In this document: piece after piece, positions 27,001 through 37,302 of the stretch
How positions within the stretch are numbered: position 1 is the first letter of the stretch
How the letters are laid out: every line of letters starts with the position of its first letter
Origin: Rodentolepis nana
Taxonomy: Eukaryota > Platyhelminthes > Cestoda > Cyclophyllidea > Hymenolepididae
Length of the DNA: 64,000 nucleotides
Assembly: GCA_900617975.1 (NCBI GenBank)
Contig: UZAE01000007.1
Span: 1 to 64,000 of the forward strand
Reading direction: 5' to 3'
Position numbers and translations under genes: made by a program
The notes under the pieces: generated by a model
Told to the model about the DNA's origin: nothing
The model's input: the letters and a program-made list of their open reading frames with translations, nothing else
Databases searched by the model: none

Positions 27001-29702
27001 CAAGAAAACCGGTGAGAGTACAATAGGCGCTGAAGGGAACTCCCAAAACATGAACACACAGCTTAGACTTATTGAAGGAGGAAAGGACACCACAAAGTGG
27101 CAACTGGAAAAGGCTGTTGAGCCCAATAGTCGGGATAGGAGCACACAGGTTGAACTTCATGAGGTTGGAAAAGCCACACCTCTATCTAGCAAAGCCACCT
27201 GTGAGAATACTACCACTTTTCCATTATATTTAAACAACATGCTTTAAAATAAAGTATTCAAATGGATTTTCATTCTTATTCAATTAGCATAAAAAGAGTA
27301 GAAGAAGATAAACGAATAAGGCACTCATTTTGACAGTTCAGGTGCAATAGAAGTAAAAAATACTGCTGAATATGTGCGATAAGAAATTTGAGCAGAAGAC
27401 AGCTGAGTGTCGGATAATTCTATAAGGACGGGTAACACTCAACAGGGGCTGCATGTATCGAGAATCGACCAGAGAAAACAGAATATCGTTGTGTGAGTTA
27501 AAGGTTAATCAAAATGTCCTATAGTATATTATTTTAATCATTACTAGCTATGCATTCTTTCAAACAATTATTTATCGACTAGTGTATTGCCTAGTGGTTC
27601 GTGCAATCGGGAAAAAAACCATTGCTCACTAATTAAATTCCAATAATGAGTTATTAAATAGTTCAAACAATTCAATTTAAAGATCAACAATAATGCAAAA
27701 TTACGTCAATCAAACAGTTAATAAATGTTTAATTTAAGGCAAAACAGTTATTTAAATATGCGTAAAGATGATAGAATATGTATATTTCCACATTGAGTAA
27801 GTTTTTATGAGTTCTGTTATCTTGAAGTCATGTTATCTTGACGTCAAGGTCTCGTAGCAATGCCATTGATGGAAGAAAAAGGGCCAGAGAGAGATCTATT
27901 CAACTAAACGGCAGAAAATATTGAATAAAAATTTCGTTAAATGTACTCATTCACCGACCATGCCTGCAGTTGGCCAAAATTTACAGTAAACGCTATCCGC
28001 TATCTCTATACGTTCTGAATATTCTCAATATTCTTGCGGCAGCAATCTTTTCCCATGGGGATTTCGCCATAGAGATGGCTGAGGCTTAGTCAAGGACTAC
28101 TTGCGCAGTACCCACTATGTTATGTAAATTGCTTCTCATCATACAAGATCCTTGTATGTTCAAAAGATTGGATAGCAAGATTGATGAGTAAAAGTTGAAC
28201 GAATACCAAATATTTCTTACAATTGTTAGCTTTATTAATTAATGAAAAGTTGCACATTATTGCGGTGGCCTGAGAAGTAAATTGTCAAAACCTAAAATAC
28301 ATGTCAATTATCAATGAAAATGTAGTTATATCAATCATTGAAATACCCGGAGCATTGCCTTTCAGCTCATAATAAGTGTGTTTTGAAATTAAGGACTCCA
28401 GAGCTTATCCTAGCAATGAACACTAGTTAATCTCTGAGAGCTAATCAAAAACTCCTCATTCCAATTCACTTAATTAAATTTCCCATTATTGCTACTGGCT
28501 CGAATTAAAATTGGTGGAGTAGAAACTGGAATAAGCACGATTTCTACAAATTTGCTGATACATTCTTTGCCGAAGATGAGCATTTGCAATTATCTTTGAT
28601 TTAAAGGAACGCAAGCTTTGACATTCTCAAATAAAATCAAGTTAGTCTGGGAAAAGATTATCAGTTCTCAATAACTAAATGGAGGAAAGTTTTGAGGTTA
28701 TGTAGAAAGTTGCACATAGTTCTCAATTAATTACTAAGTTTCTCAATAATCTCAATAATAGCCAATCTAATGTACTTTTACTTCACTCTAATTTATATAC
28801 ACCATTTATACGTCATTCCCAGTAACAGTGCTCTTTGTAAAAAAGGGGATTTAAATAAAAGATATAAATAAAAAGGTTGATTTAAACATAAAATAAAAAC
28901 ATTTTACTACAAATTAGTAACCGGCACTATGCGCTATTTCACTTTAACTCAGCGTCATAAATTTGAGTATCGAAATAAATAAAAAATGGAGGTAAATTAA
29001 TTGCATTAAAAGTGCTGCATTCACAGAAAATTGATTAAGATACTTGCCTAGGAGACATTGTAAGAAATCCGTGAATGCAAAGGCAGCAACCTTAACACTG
29101 AAGTAATCACCAACAAGACGATTTTTCGATCCAATTGCCAAAAATTCCAGAGCTCTGAACATGTTCTAAATAGAAAAGAGAGGAAACGTAAAAGGGGAAT
29201 ATGGAGAACATTTGCTCACATACACTTTTCAGACTGTTTAATATTGGAATTCGGCCCTTCTGTAAACCATTAGAAATGTGCCAACTATGATGGTAACCAG
29301 GAAAATCCCGACTCTCAATATCAAATCGACCATAATTACGGAGCTGAGAGAGTTGGAGATTATTCAGACGTCGGCTTCTTTGGCGTTCATCTTTAGCGAG
29401 AACACGATACTCGTTGAAGTCTTGATGAACAAACAATTCACCTGAATTTGGAGCTTCATGAGGCTTTTCCAAATCAGCAGAAAGAAGAGAAGGCGGCAGA
29501 GAGACAGACCAATTATTCCAAGTAAAAAGAGTATTTTCAACAAGTGAAAGAATTGGAGCAAGACATTCGTTCTGAAATGGAGTTGATAATTGTGGTAAAG
29601 AGCCATTAGTGAATAATGGTTTCTTTTCCGGTCGCGGCACTTCACAAATGCGAGGGTCTAGTAGAACCTCCATCATGTAATAAATATTCCATAAGCAAAC
29701 AT
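1776..29702 (-). CDS. Unidentified large multi-exon gene, 3' part beyond window
   Basis: Nine minus-strand segments have splice sites and reading phases that join without a break: 29702-29224, 29165-29048, 24658-24641, 18106-18015, 12447-12370, 7850-7664, 6708-6677, 4131-4038 and 1963-1776. They give about 428 codons. The first Met-Met pair lies about 30 bases into the first exon and could be the start; the 5' end is otherwise unknown, and the last exon ends in a donor, so the gene runs off the left edge. The protein is mostly helical-looking, soluble and without an obvious signal peptide. Recognisable stretches are DFPGYHHSWHISNGLQKG, FRALEFLAIGSKNRLVGDY, LLIGIPHVHHDDIDKRILEE and RGLKEYASRLFEAMRTNED. 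I do not recognise the family. The ordered, charged, low-repeat sequence and the perfect phase chain argue that it is a real conserved gene. Introns are 2.3-6.5 kb in most places, far longer than in ECM29. Confidence 0.6.
5690..5835 (-). repeat. tRNA-like dimeric repeat, possible tRNA-derived SINE
   Basis: On the minus strand TGGTGCATGAGTTGG (from 5821) resembles a Pol III A box and GTGTTCGATTCCC (from 5777) a B box, 44 bases apart as in a real tRNA. The acceptor and T stems do not pair properly, so this is not a functional tRNA gene. The flank at 5690-5740 repeats the same motifs (CTAT...TAAGACACA..AAG..CAA.TCATG...ACCAACGC), so the element looks like two related units in tandem. Confidence 0.4.
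5920..6240 (+). mobile_element. SINE-like element, copy A
   Basis: Non-coding retroelement of about 320 bp starting with GATAGACTTACCTCCACGTG and ending in an (AAAT)n tail. It is flanked by a perfect 10-bp direct repeat, aatttcccgc, at 5910-5919 and 6241-6250, the target-site duplication left by insertion. It lies in an intron of the unidentified minus-strand gene and is antisense to it. Confidence 0.75.
6677..6708 (-). other. 32-nt micro-exon of the unidentified gene
   Basis: Minus-strand segment between acceptor cctatttag and donor gtaagttct. In phase 1 it reads (R)AGKPNDEIKN and connects the exon ending LYIDLK(R) at 7664 to the exon beginning VICARGLKEY at 4131. The phase fit on both sides is the main support. 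Confidence 0.5.
9975..11165 (+). pseudogene. Dead copy 1 of the lineage-specific membrane-protein gene
   Basis: Homologous over its whole length to the intact minus-strand gene at 38906-39913, including upstream flank, all exons and introns. The start Met is lost. The exon-1 frame has a stop (GTT TAA where the intact copy has ATT CAA), and the second exon meets TAA directly after its acceptor. A 108-nt block is missing between two CACC tetramers near 10917. Exon 3 homology (GCAAACCAG, then GATGACC) continues to about 11165. It lies inside an intron of the unidentified gene, antisense to it. Confidence 0.6.
11987..12303 (+). mobile_element. SINE-like element, copy B
   Basis: Same family as copy A, with its (AAAT)n tail. 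A perfect 13-bp target-site duplication, tatgagctgaaat, flanks it at 11974-11986 and 12304-12316. It sits about 65 bp beyond the donor of the exon at 12447-12370, antisense to that gene. Confidence 0.75.
17501..17525. repeat. Homopolymer of 25 C
   Basis: Uninterrupted run of 25 cytosines, the longest in the window, inside a long intron. The opposite strand could form a G-quadruplex-like structure. Length is likely unstable and may be wrong in the assembly. Confidence 0.9.
20657..20674. repeat. Homopolymer of 18 C
   Basis: Run of 18 cytosines in a C-rich patch (taccctcccct before, accccaaat after), within a long intron. Confidence 0.9.
21881..21898. repeat. Homopolymer of 18 C
   Basis: Run of 18 cytosines preceded by gttcccccta, in the same long intron as the tract at 20657. 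Confidence 0.9.
23991..24022. repeat. (TA)n microsatellite
   Basis: About 16 units of TA, preceded by a short ATACATA lead. About 160 bp upstream is a CT-repeat patch at 23813-23837. Confidence 0.9.
24641..24658 (-). other. 18-nt micro-exon of the unidentified gene
   Basis: A branch of 18 bases flanked by an acceptor (tgaatgtag) and a strong donor (gtaagttct) on the minus strand. Entered in phase 1 it adds Gly-Met-Gln-Gln-Lys-Leu plus one base, and joins the exon at 29165-29048 to the exon at 18106-18015 in frame. It was chosen because both neighbours need exactly this phase. The exon is flanked by introns of about 4.4 and 6.5 kb, so its recognition must rely on strong local signals. Confidence 0.5.
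26165..27262 (+). pseudogene. Dead copy 2 of the lineage-specific membrane-protein gene
   Basis: Nearly identical to copy 1 from about 26560 onward. Exon 1 ends at the same ATTG|GTTAGT donor, but the frame carries TAG upstream (CGA TAG) and the second exon begins with the same TAA as copy 1. A normal-looking intron (donor GTACGT at 26873, acceptor ttgcag ending 26975) is kept here and restores the frame HMG-PSDFIHTLKK. Homology to the intact gene fades after about 27240, so exon 3 seems absent. It is antisense within an intron of the unidentified gene. Confidence 0.6.
29041..29047 (-). promoter_or_regulatory. Non-canonical GC splice donor
   Basis: The exon ending at 29048 is followed on the minus strand by GCAAGTATC rather than GT. 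The surrounding context AG|GCAAGT is the usual form of the rare GC-AG intron class, and the phase (1) is required by the next exon. No nearby GT gives a better join. Confidence 0.5.
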
Positions 29703-32073
29703 CTAAGACATAGAATAAAAGTTTTAATTTTTTATAAATACTATAAAGTCGCAAAAGTATACCCGAAATTAGTATAAAACTATTTATTGAAAATTACTGT
29801 ATGACTACTAGAAATATCGTTTGCCAAATGAAGATAGGTAACTTGAAAAATATTTCCAATATAACACTAATTACAATCGTAATTTAAACTAGATGCGTAA
29901 AGGATGCAATGCATTCAAAAGTGGTCCTGACATCGGTTAGCAATTCTAAAAATATATACTCATTCATGATATAGTACAAACCGGTGTCCCTTAATTTCGT
30001 GGTTCAAGGACGAAAAGGACTGACCTGAGCTTCAAATTGCCCTTGGATTGAAGGTGACTGATGCGGAGTAAAATCAGCATCAACTTAAGAATCACAGTCT
30101 ATATTAAATGAAAACTTTACATTATTAAAATATACTAATAAATCAAATATAAAATTTAAAAGTTGAAATACATTTACTTAATATGATAGGGTACCGCGGT
30201 AAACTAAAATTTTAAATAGAAGTCTAAATGAAAGTGTTTATACTTATAGAATTAAAACTGTTCATTTCTCAAGGAGTATGCTCACAGTCTTTTTGGAGTA
30301 TAACATTAGAATTCATATTAAATATTGTCAATACTTTCATCAAGTAAGGTAAATTAACAATAGAAAAATAAATTCCCTATTCGGTACATTTACCAATATA
30401 TAAAATTTCGGGAAGTGTTTTAGTTAATAAAGGTTATTTTTAAATATCCAAATAGGAAAATTCGAATTATAATAAATCATTGCGTAGAATATGATAATAA
30501 GTATTTGGCAAACTTTTGTACTTTCTGTCTCGAGTTATTTAACTACGGCAGGTTTAATACAATTTTGCCCAGCATTTCTGCTAGGCAAGTTTTTCAATAC
30601 AAATCCTAATTTTGAGAGCACTATGGAAACAAGTAAATTGCCATTTGGGAAGCTTTATTAAAAAACAAGGTTTTGTTGTATTGAAGTTAATCAAGGAGAT
30701 GTTGAGAGAGGATGCATAAAACTGGTGAACTAAGTAAATCGAAATTTTAAATTGAAATGAGCAGGCGAAATCAAAAAGAAAAGTTCACCTAAAACATGCA
30801 TGGTTTGAAATATAGTTAAGATAGTGTCGTAACTTAAGGTCAGGTAAGGATACAAATTCACCTGGTATATTTTCTTTTTCGTATAAATAATTTTAAAAAT
30901 ACCATAATTAGGGCTTTAATTAAATATGACCTCTTCAGAAAAGAACATTTATTTGTAAACTGATATAAGTCAATAGTTAGATCCAATTTGCTGCTCAATA
31001 ATCTATTTGCAAGTGCGAAGGGTGAGGGGAATGGCTTAGGTCAATTGAATTCCCCCCTCGAAATATATTTGATAAGTATGAATTGTTACTGAAATTAAGT
31101 TATGTTTTCAAAAAACACAGACAATTAAATAAGTAATACCGATCAAATAGCTAGAGTTATGTGAAATGGGATACAAACAGCACATATTCGTTAACAGATA
31201 AATAAGATTTACAAGTACATATTTCATTATTCAGACATCCATAGCTTTAATTCATCAAGATTTTGGAACATGATTTGAATCTGCTCGCGACGCCAAAGAG
31301 GGGTGTGCGATAGACTTACCTCCACATGGTGCACCCTGGGCAACGTATACTCAAACGGCAAAAAAGTCTATAAACCTGCAGTTGACTTCTGACTTCAAAC
31401 TGCCAAGTCCCCCCTGTATGCCATATTCGACTACTCCCACAGTACTCACCTCAACTTTTTCTACCTTCGTCGTTGAAACACTCTTCTGTCCTCCCCCCCT
31501 CTCGACTTTTTTCCACTTTGATGTTCCTTCCCCTCTGTAAAGCCTGATGTCAACTAAAGGACTAATGATAACCATCAAAACGCCTGCCATTTGATATATA
31601 AAAATAAACTTTAAACGCATATTGAGAGCATGAACGACAAAAAGTGTGAAGGATAGGCTAGTAACAGTAAAACGTACACTAACAATTCAATTAATGGCTT
31701 TGTCAATAAATAAAAATGCTAAACTGTAGGGCAGTTGGCAAAATGTTAATTTGTAAATTAAAAATTAAAAAAAATATATAGCAAAATCAGTAGCTATCGC
31801 CATAAAAGTCTTAATAGTTTTTTCCCAATTATGATTGTCTTGAAAATTAAACCTAATGGAGAAAGTATATTTATTCATTTTAATTAGATTTGTTGTTTAA
31901 CTCATTGTATTTAATCGCGTAGTATTCAATCTAACTTATTATATTTCATTAAATCGTGTTTAAAGTAATTTTAAATTATTTTCAAATTTAAGCCGTTATT
32001 TCAAAATGACAACACTTGTAAATTTAACTCAATTATTTTTTTAGAAATTTAAAGTTGTATATCGGAATTAGCT
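29703..32073. other. Intergenic or 5' flank of two divergent genes
   Basis: AT-rich sequence between the first recognised exon of the unidentified minus-strand gene and the start of RPP40. It contains SINE copy C and nothing else I can name. An acceptor-like tttttttag about 30 bases before the RPP40 start may belong to an untranslated-exon splice or to spliced-leader trans-splicing. Confidence 0.4.
31298..31607 (+). mobile_element. SINE-like element, copy C
   Basis: Member of the same family between the unidentified gene and RPP40. The start (GGGTGTGCGATAGACTTACC) and the conserved 3' block (GATAACCATCAAAACGCCTG) are present, with a degenerate A-rich tail. I see no clear target-site duplication, so this is probably an older copy. 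Confidence 0.65.
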
Positions 32074-32896
32074 ATGGAATTTGCATCAAAGGTAGGTATC
32101 ATTTTCAATTTAATGTCGGTATTAGATTTTTATTGTGTTAAGTCCTCAGCTCGAGGAAGCGAAGTTATGTGATGGTATCACAGACCTTCAATTGCAAAAC
32201 TATCTTATCCCATATCTTCCGCTAAACATACTGGTAGACGATGACTTCATTGCCGGCTTCTGCCATAGGGGTTAGTTAGTCACTGTTTTATATGAATGTT
32301 TCTTTTGAAATTTATGCAGTGTTTTTATATCTTTTTTCTTTTATGGGGGTTTTTCCTTCAAATAGGTGTCGTGGACATTATTCCCCTCGCCCATCATAAT
32401 GATTTGGAGGTTTATGTACGTAAAAGTAAGTTTCTTCTTTTCATATTTCTCATGTTGCGAACCCATCGATCCATTTATATTTGTTATATTTTTATGGTTA
32501 TTCAATGCTATTTATTATTCTCTTAAATTTCAGATATGCTTACCATCAATATGTCTGCATCTGTGTATTCTGCTTTCGGTTTAGCTGGAGTAAAATTCAT
32601 GTGCAACAATCGAAAGATGTATCGTAAGTTTCCTTTAGTCGGCAAGTAATTTTTCACTTTACTCGTGCTACTTAAATCGGGAAATAAGTAGCAAAAATAT
32701 TCGAATGCTTAATTGTGCCAAATCTATTTTCTATATTTGTGTTTCTGTGATTATTGCACATAGCAAATTTGCCCTTCTTCGCGTTGATTTAAGTTCCTTT
32801 TCAAATTTCGATTTTTGAGCAGGTCGTAAAATTCTATTTTGCTGCCGGCAAGGCCTCTCCATTTGTTAGTCTTCCGTAGCCGGCCATCCTCTCCCA

Positions 32897-32927
<31 letters not shown>

Positions 32928-35900
32928 CTCCGGTGGAATAACCGGTGCCTTGGTTATATCCAACTCAATATTTGCAGGGCAAAGGCCTTCTCAGCGTGTC
33001 CTTCTACTTTCGAGGACGTGCTTGATGATTGTGGCCTACCCGAAATTGGATTTTAATAGAAATGTCGGATAAGCCTGTTGATAAAAAAAGAACTCATATT
33101 TTTTGGTTTCCAATTATTTATTTATGAAATAAGTAGACTCCCAACATTATTATATCAAATGGCAGGCGTTTTGATGGTTATTATTAGCCATTTAGTTAAT
33201 TTCAGGTTTCACAGAGGGGAAGGAACATCAAAGTGAGATAAAGTCGGGAGGGGGGGGGGGGCAGAAGAGTTTTTCAAAGATGTAAAAGAAGCAGACACGA
33301 AGGTAGAAAAAGGTGAGGTGAGTACTGTGGAATTAGTCGAATATGACATACAGTGGGGTGATGGTAGTTTTAAGTCAGAAGTCAACTGCAGGTTTATAGA
33401 CTTTTGCGTATGAGTATACGTTGCCAAGGGTAAGTCTATCGCACGCCTCGGTTTCCAAATATCAATTGTTTCTTAAAACGGTCTTTTTATTTTAATGAAG
33501 TCCTGGAGAGTATATGAACCTATATTGGCGTTTAATTATAAAAATATATAAATATGACGCCTTCATTAATGTCAGGCCTATGGATTCTTTGTAGCATAAT
33601 GTTAAGCTTTTTTGTGTCGTGGATTGCGTTTGAGGCGGTTTTGCGTTCTTCTAACCCGATTCATCATCATATTTATTTACCAATAAGTTTACAGATTTCT
33701 AATTTCAACTTCACTGCCTTTTAACTCACTCTAAGAGAAGCTAGTTGGTCGTTCAATCTAAAGTCCATGTCCACCTTTTTCATTTTGAAATAATTTTCAC
33801 TATCTAATATCAAATTTGTATAGAAACCGTATGCAAAACGAATGTATTGATCTTTTCTGCTTTAAAATTTAGCAACCCTTTAATTCACTCTAGCTTTTAT
33901 CTATATGGCCATCAAGTCTCTTCATTTGACGATTTTATTTTGTTATTAAGGCTACTTGATAGCTATCTGTTCTAGATTAGCGAAGATTTGATTTCATTAG
34001 TATTTTCGCAAGTCTACATTTTACAACGTTCATTTCTAACATGCTGGATGTGGTCTCATAATCTAGCCTACTCTACGAAAACTTTAATGTTTACTCGGCT
34101 TATCTTTATGATGTGTCTCAATGGAGATCCATTATGGCCATTTTTACCATGGCATTATTATCTAATGTATATATATTTTCTAATACCGGTTAGACTTCAA
34201 CATTCATCTTGGTTGGCCAACCTTCAAACGCAACGACAATGCCCATATGCGGCTGAGAAATTTTTTCAACAGTGATGAAGTGACCTCAAGACGTCCACCA
34301 GGTCCGTGTGTGGTTCGCTGGGCGGTGAATAAGAATATTGACTGGACTCGTGCGGAAAATGGAGGTCTTTCTGAGTCTCCTCATCCCTTCTCATTGGCTC
34401 GTTTCCTCTCGCCAGACTTCCGTATCGTAGGTTATTTCTCTTTGCATTGCAGTCAGATCCGTTTTTCTGCTTGTTACATGCCAAATACTTTGTCATTAAA
34501 TGTGTAGCAAAGGGTCTAAATTAGCTGAATTGTACGCGACTTAGCAAAGAAAGAGATAGCTTCAAAAGGTTGTCTGAATTACCTGATTGTTTACTTGGTT
34601 GTTAAGTCTTGGGAAGAAGCTAGTTAGTTAAGGGAATGCGTGGAGGGAGCGAGACACGTAGGAGTTGGGGCCCAATGGAGATTGCATCTAGGTACTTGGA
34701 CAGTTAAAATACCGCATGAAATTCTACTTGAGAATGTTAGATTAAGTGCACTGCGTCTAGGTGCTTGTCAAAAACTGGGTTTAGATGTTACACGACAAGC
34801 GTGTCCTGTACTAAAATCTGATATATTATTGATGCTATCGACAATATCCAAGATGCAAAATGTAGAGGAGAGTCTCCATTAAGGCGCATTATGCGAAAAT
34901 GGCAAGTTAATAAGAAGGCACAATCAGGTCTTTTAGACGGGTGAGAGATGAAACATGTATCAGAAAGATCAAAAACTGCTATTAATTAAAGGGATCCCCT
35001 TTTGCCCATACTTTGGATTAGTTTGGGTTTGTTAGATTGCATGCCTACTTTCAAAGTTTTGCTTTACTAATATTTATTTATATCAAATGGCGGGCTTTGT
35101 GATAGTTATCATTAGCCCTTTAGTTGACTTTTGGCTTCAGAGAGGGGAAGGAACATCAAAGTGAAAAATGTCGAGAGGGGGGGGGGTGAACAGAAGAGTG
35201 TTTTAAAGATGTAAAAGAGACCGATACAAATGTAGATGAAAGGTGAGGTGAGTATTGTGAAAGTGTTCGAATATGACATACAGTGGGGTAATGGGAGTTT
35301 GAGGTCAGAAGTCAACTGAAAGTTTATAGACTTTTTTGCCGTATGAGTATACGTTGCGCAGGGTGCACCACGTGGAGGTAAGTCTATCGCACACCCCGCT
35401 TTACTGATATGTGCGTATATACTCGACGAAAATGGTAGCACGTGGGGATCTCTTGTCATGCCCCCCCCCCCATTTCTCCATTCGTAACTTAGGGCCAATT
35501 AGATCTCTATTTTCGTTTAATTTGCGGCCATGTCATAATTTGACTGCCCTCAGTTTGATCAAACTCCCCATAAAATTTATTTTGTTGAAATATTTTCAAC
35601 CCACTGGAAGATTATCTATACTTTAAGTTTATGTCTGAGCTGGTAGGCATCAGTGTTGAGGTGACTTGCTTTACAGCAGTTATTTTTGTTCGCCTCTAGG
35701 CTATTCCTACAGTGGAAGTCTGCAACCTTGAAGCTGGAGCTGAGGTCCCACGATTTGTAGAAGTAAATCCTGAATCAGACCATCCGTCGGGAACATCTGT
35801 GGATCAAGAAGCGGCTCGTGCCGCTCACAACACCCTCCAACAAATGGCCCTTGGTGTCTACCCTGCAAGGTAACAATCACTCTCAACTACTTACATTCTG

Positions 35901-37266
35901 TTGAGTAGCGTGGCTTTTAACGTTTTTTTGTCTTAGCGATAGTTATATGCCCCCATTGAACTCTCGCCGTGGTTTTTCACCGGAGGATGTTATCTGTTTG
36001 CGTGGCGCGACTATTCTCACAATTTCTGGCATTTTCACAGTTGAGCAGTGCCAAAAGCTGGAGGAACTCCTCACGTAAGTCCGTTTGGGAAATTTTGCCA
36101 ATGGATATGTCGGTCAAGTACAAATTTTTATCTATATTGGTTCATTCCTTAATTGTTTTCCTCACCATTGAAATCATTTACGGTTTTTGCTAAGTAATTA
36201 CCTTTGGTTGAGTGTATTTTGATTTAGTTATCTCTCACGAATAAGAATGAAAGTGGGTTACTGACGCCATTTGTTCATTTTTATTTTAATTATTAGAAAC
36301 ATCCCATTGCACTGCACTTGGAAATTTTGTTAGTTTTATTTGCTATTATGTGCATTCACCTGCAGAATGGATTCATCCATTTATATAGCCATTAGAGCTT
36401 CCATAGTGAAATCAACAATTCAATTCCTGTTTTACTTGTAAGAGGTCGAATAACCAATTTCTTAATTAAACCAACTGGCCAATAAGGTGAGAATGTTGCA
36501 GATGCGAACTCGCCGAAGTGTATCTAATGGTCAAATCATGAATTATGGAACGCTGCGCAGTGCAAGTGGAGAGTTGTCGATGCAACATTAAAATTCAGAT
36601 TCAACAACCCTCTTTTGATCCCCCAGGTTTCATTTAATTCATCTTTGTTTTCCTCTCTCACCCCACTTCATCGAGGAAGTGGAGCGCATAGTGAAATTTA
36701 TTGGTCTCGATTGCGATAGGCGCTGTTTAGTTCATAATGCCTTGATGTTTTTTGATCGTTCTGTTCCGTCATGGCTTTGCTACAAAAGCGCCTTTACGGA
36801 ATTTCGAAAAATTGATATTAAAGAGCGAGTGCTTAGGCTACTTGTGGAAGGGATCCGAATTTACTATTTTCAAGTGCTTGCCTCTACAATGGTATTATTT
36901 GCCAAAAGCTGCCATTGGCAATAATTATATTTCAATGGGGAAAAATTTGGCAGAAAGGCATGAGCATACATGGTTCATTACGGAGTTAACTTTTTTTATC
37001 GATGGCTATTGAGGAGTATGTTCATATTTTCTTTACGTTTACATAGTGATGTGGTACGCACAAGTCCGTCGGAGAATTCGGTGGCCTTTTTTGCAAGTTG
37101 TCAGATTGAATCGGATCAGAGTGCTCTAATTACGGAAAAGAAGAAGGAAAATCAATCGTCGACTGTCTTTTTCCAAAAACTCCTTGCCCCCGTCTTCACA
37201 TCCTCCCGCCCACACGTGCTTGTCGTGGACTTTGCGGCTGACCTCACCTGCATGATCAAAGATTAG
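32074..37266 (+). CDS. RPP40: Ribonuclease P/MRP protein subunit p40-like
   Basis: Eight exons join in frame: 32074-32091, 32150-32270, 32366-32425, 32534-32623, 34194-34426, 35700-35869, 35937-36074 and 37047-37266, giving 349 residues, close to the roughly 360 of animal RPP40. The N-terminal part LPLNILVDDDFIAGFCHRG matches the family block before the variable region, and the C-terminal GATILTISGIFTVEQCQKL followed by EELL matches the family's most conserved stretch. RPP40 is a protein subunit of nuclear RNase P and RNase MRP, which mature tRNA 5' ends and rRNA. The start is the first Met in a six-codon first exon. Introns range from 58 to 1,570 nt; the two longest each hold an antisense SINE. 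Identification rests on remembered family sequence, so an alignment would settle it. Confidence 0.78.
33118..33449 (-). mobile_element. SINE-like element, copy D
   Basis: Reverse-oriented copy in the fourth intron of RPP40. Flanking repeats ggtttccaattat (33105-33117) and ggtttccaaatat (33450-33462) match at 12 of 13 positions. An internal 12-base G run lies at 33250-33261. Read in the host direction the element supplies a strong donor-like GGTAAGTCT at about 33429. Confidence 0.75.
35074..35397 (-). mobile_element. SINE-like element, copy E
   Basis: Reverse-oriented copy in the fifth intron of RPP40. Flanking repeats gctttactaatat (35061-35073) and gctttactgatat (35398-35410) match at 12 of 13 positions. 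It has the same internal layout and G run as copy D and is likewise antisense to the host gene. Confidence 0.75.
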
Positions 37267-37296
37267 GAGGAGAAGGAGGGGAGAACATTTTATCCT

Positions 37297-37302
37297 AATA
37301 AA
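37297..37302 (+). promoter_or_regulatory. Polyadenylation signal of RPP40
   Basis: AATAAA 31 bases after the RPP40 stop codon, followed by a T-rich and GT-rich stretch (tttatgtcaatgtgccgttttg). This implies a very short 3' untranslated region. Confidence 0.55.

Noticed and set aside
33209..33427. Open frame on the minus strand in the RPP40 intron
   Set aside because: It lies wholly within SINE copy D and is the family's recurring frame, not an independent gene.
36679..36924. Open frame of 81 codons in the last RPP40 intron
   Set aside because: It has no acceptor or donor in a phase that joins the neighbouring exons, and including it would break the match to the RPP40 C-terminal region.
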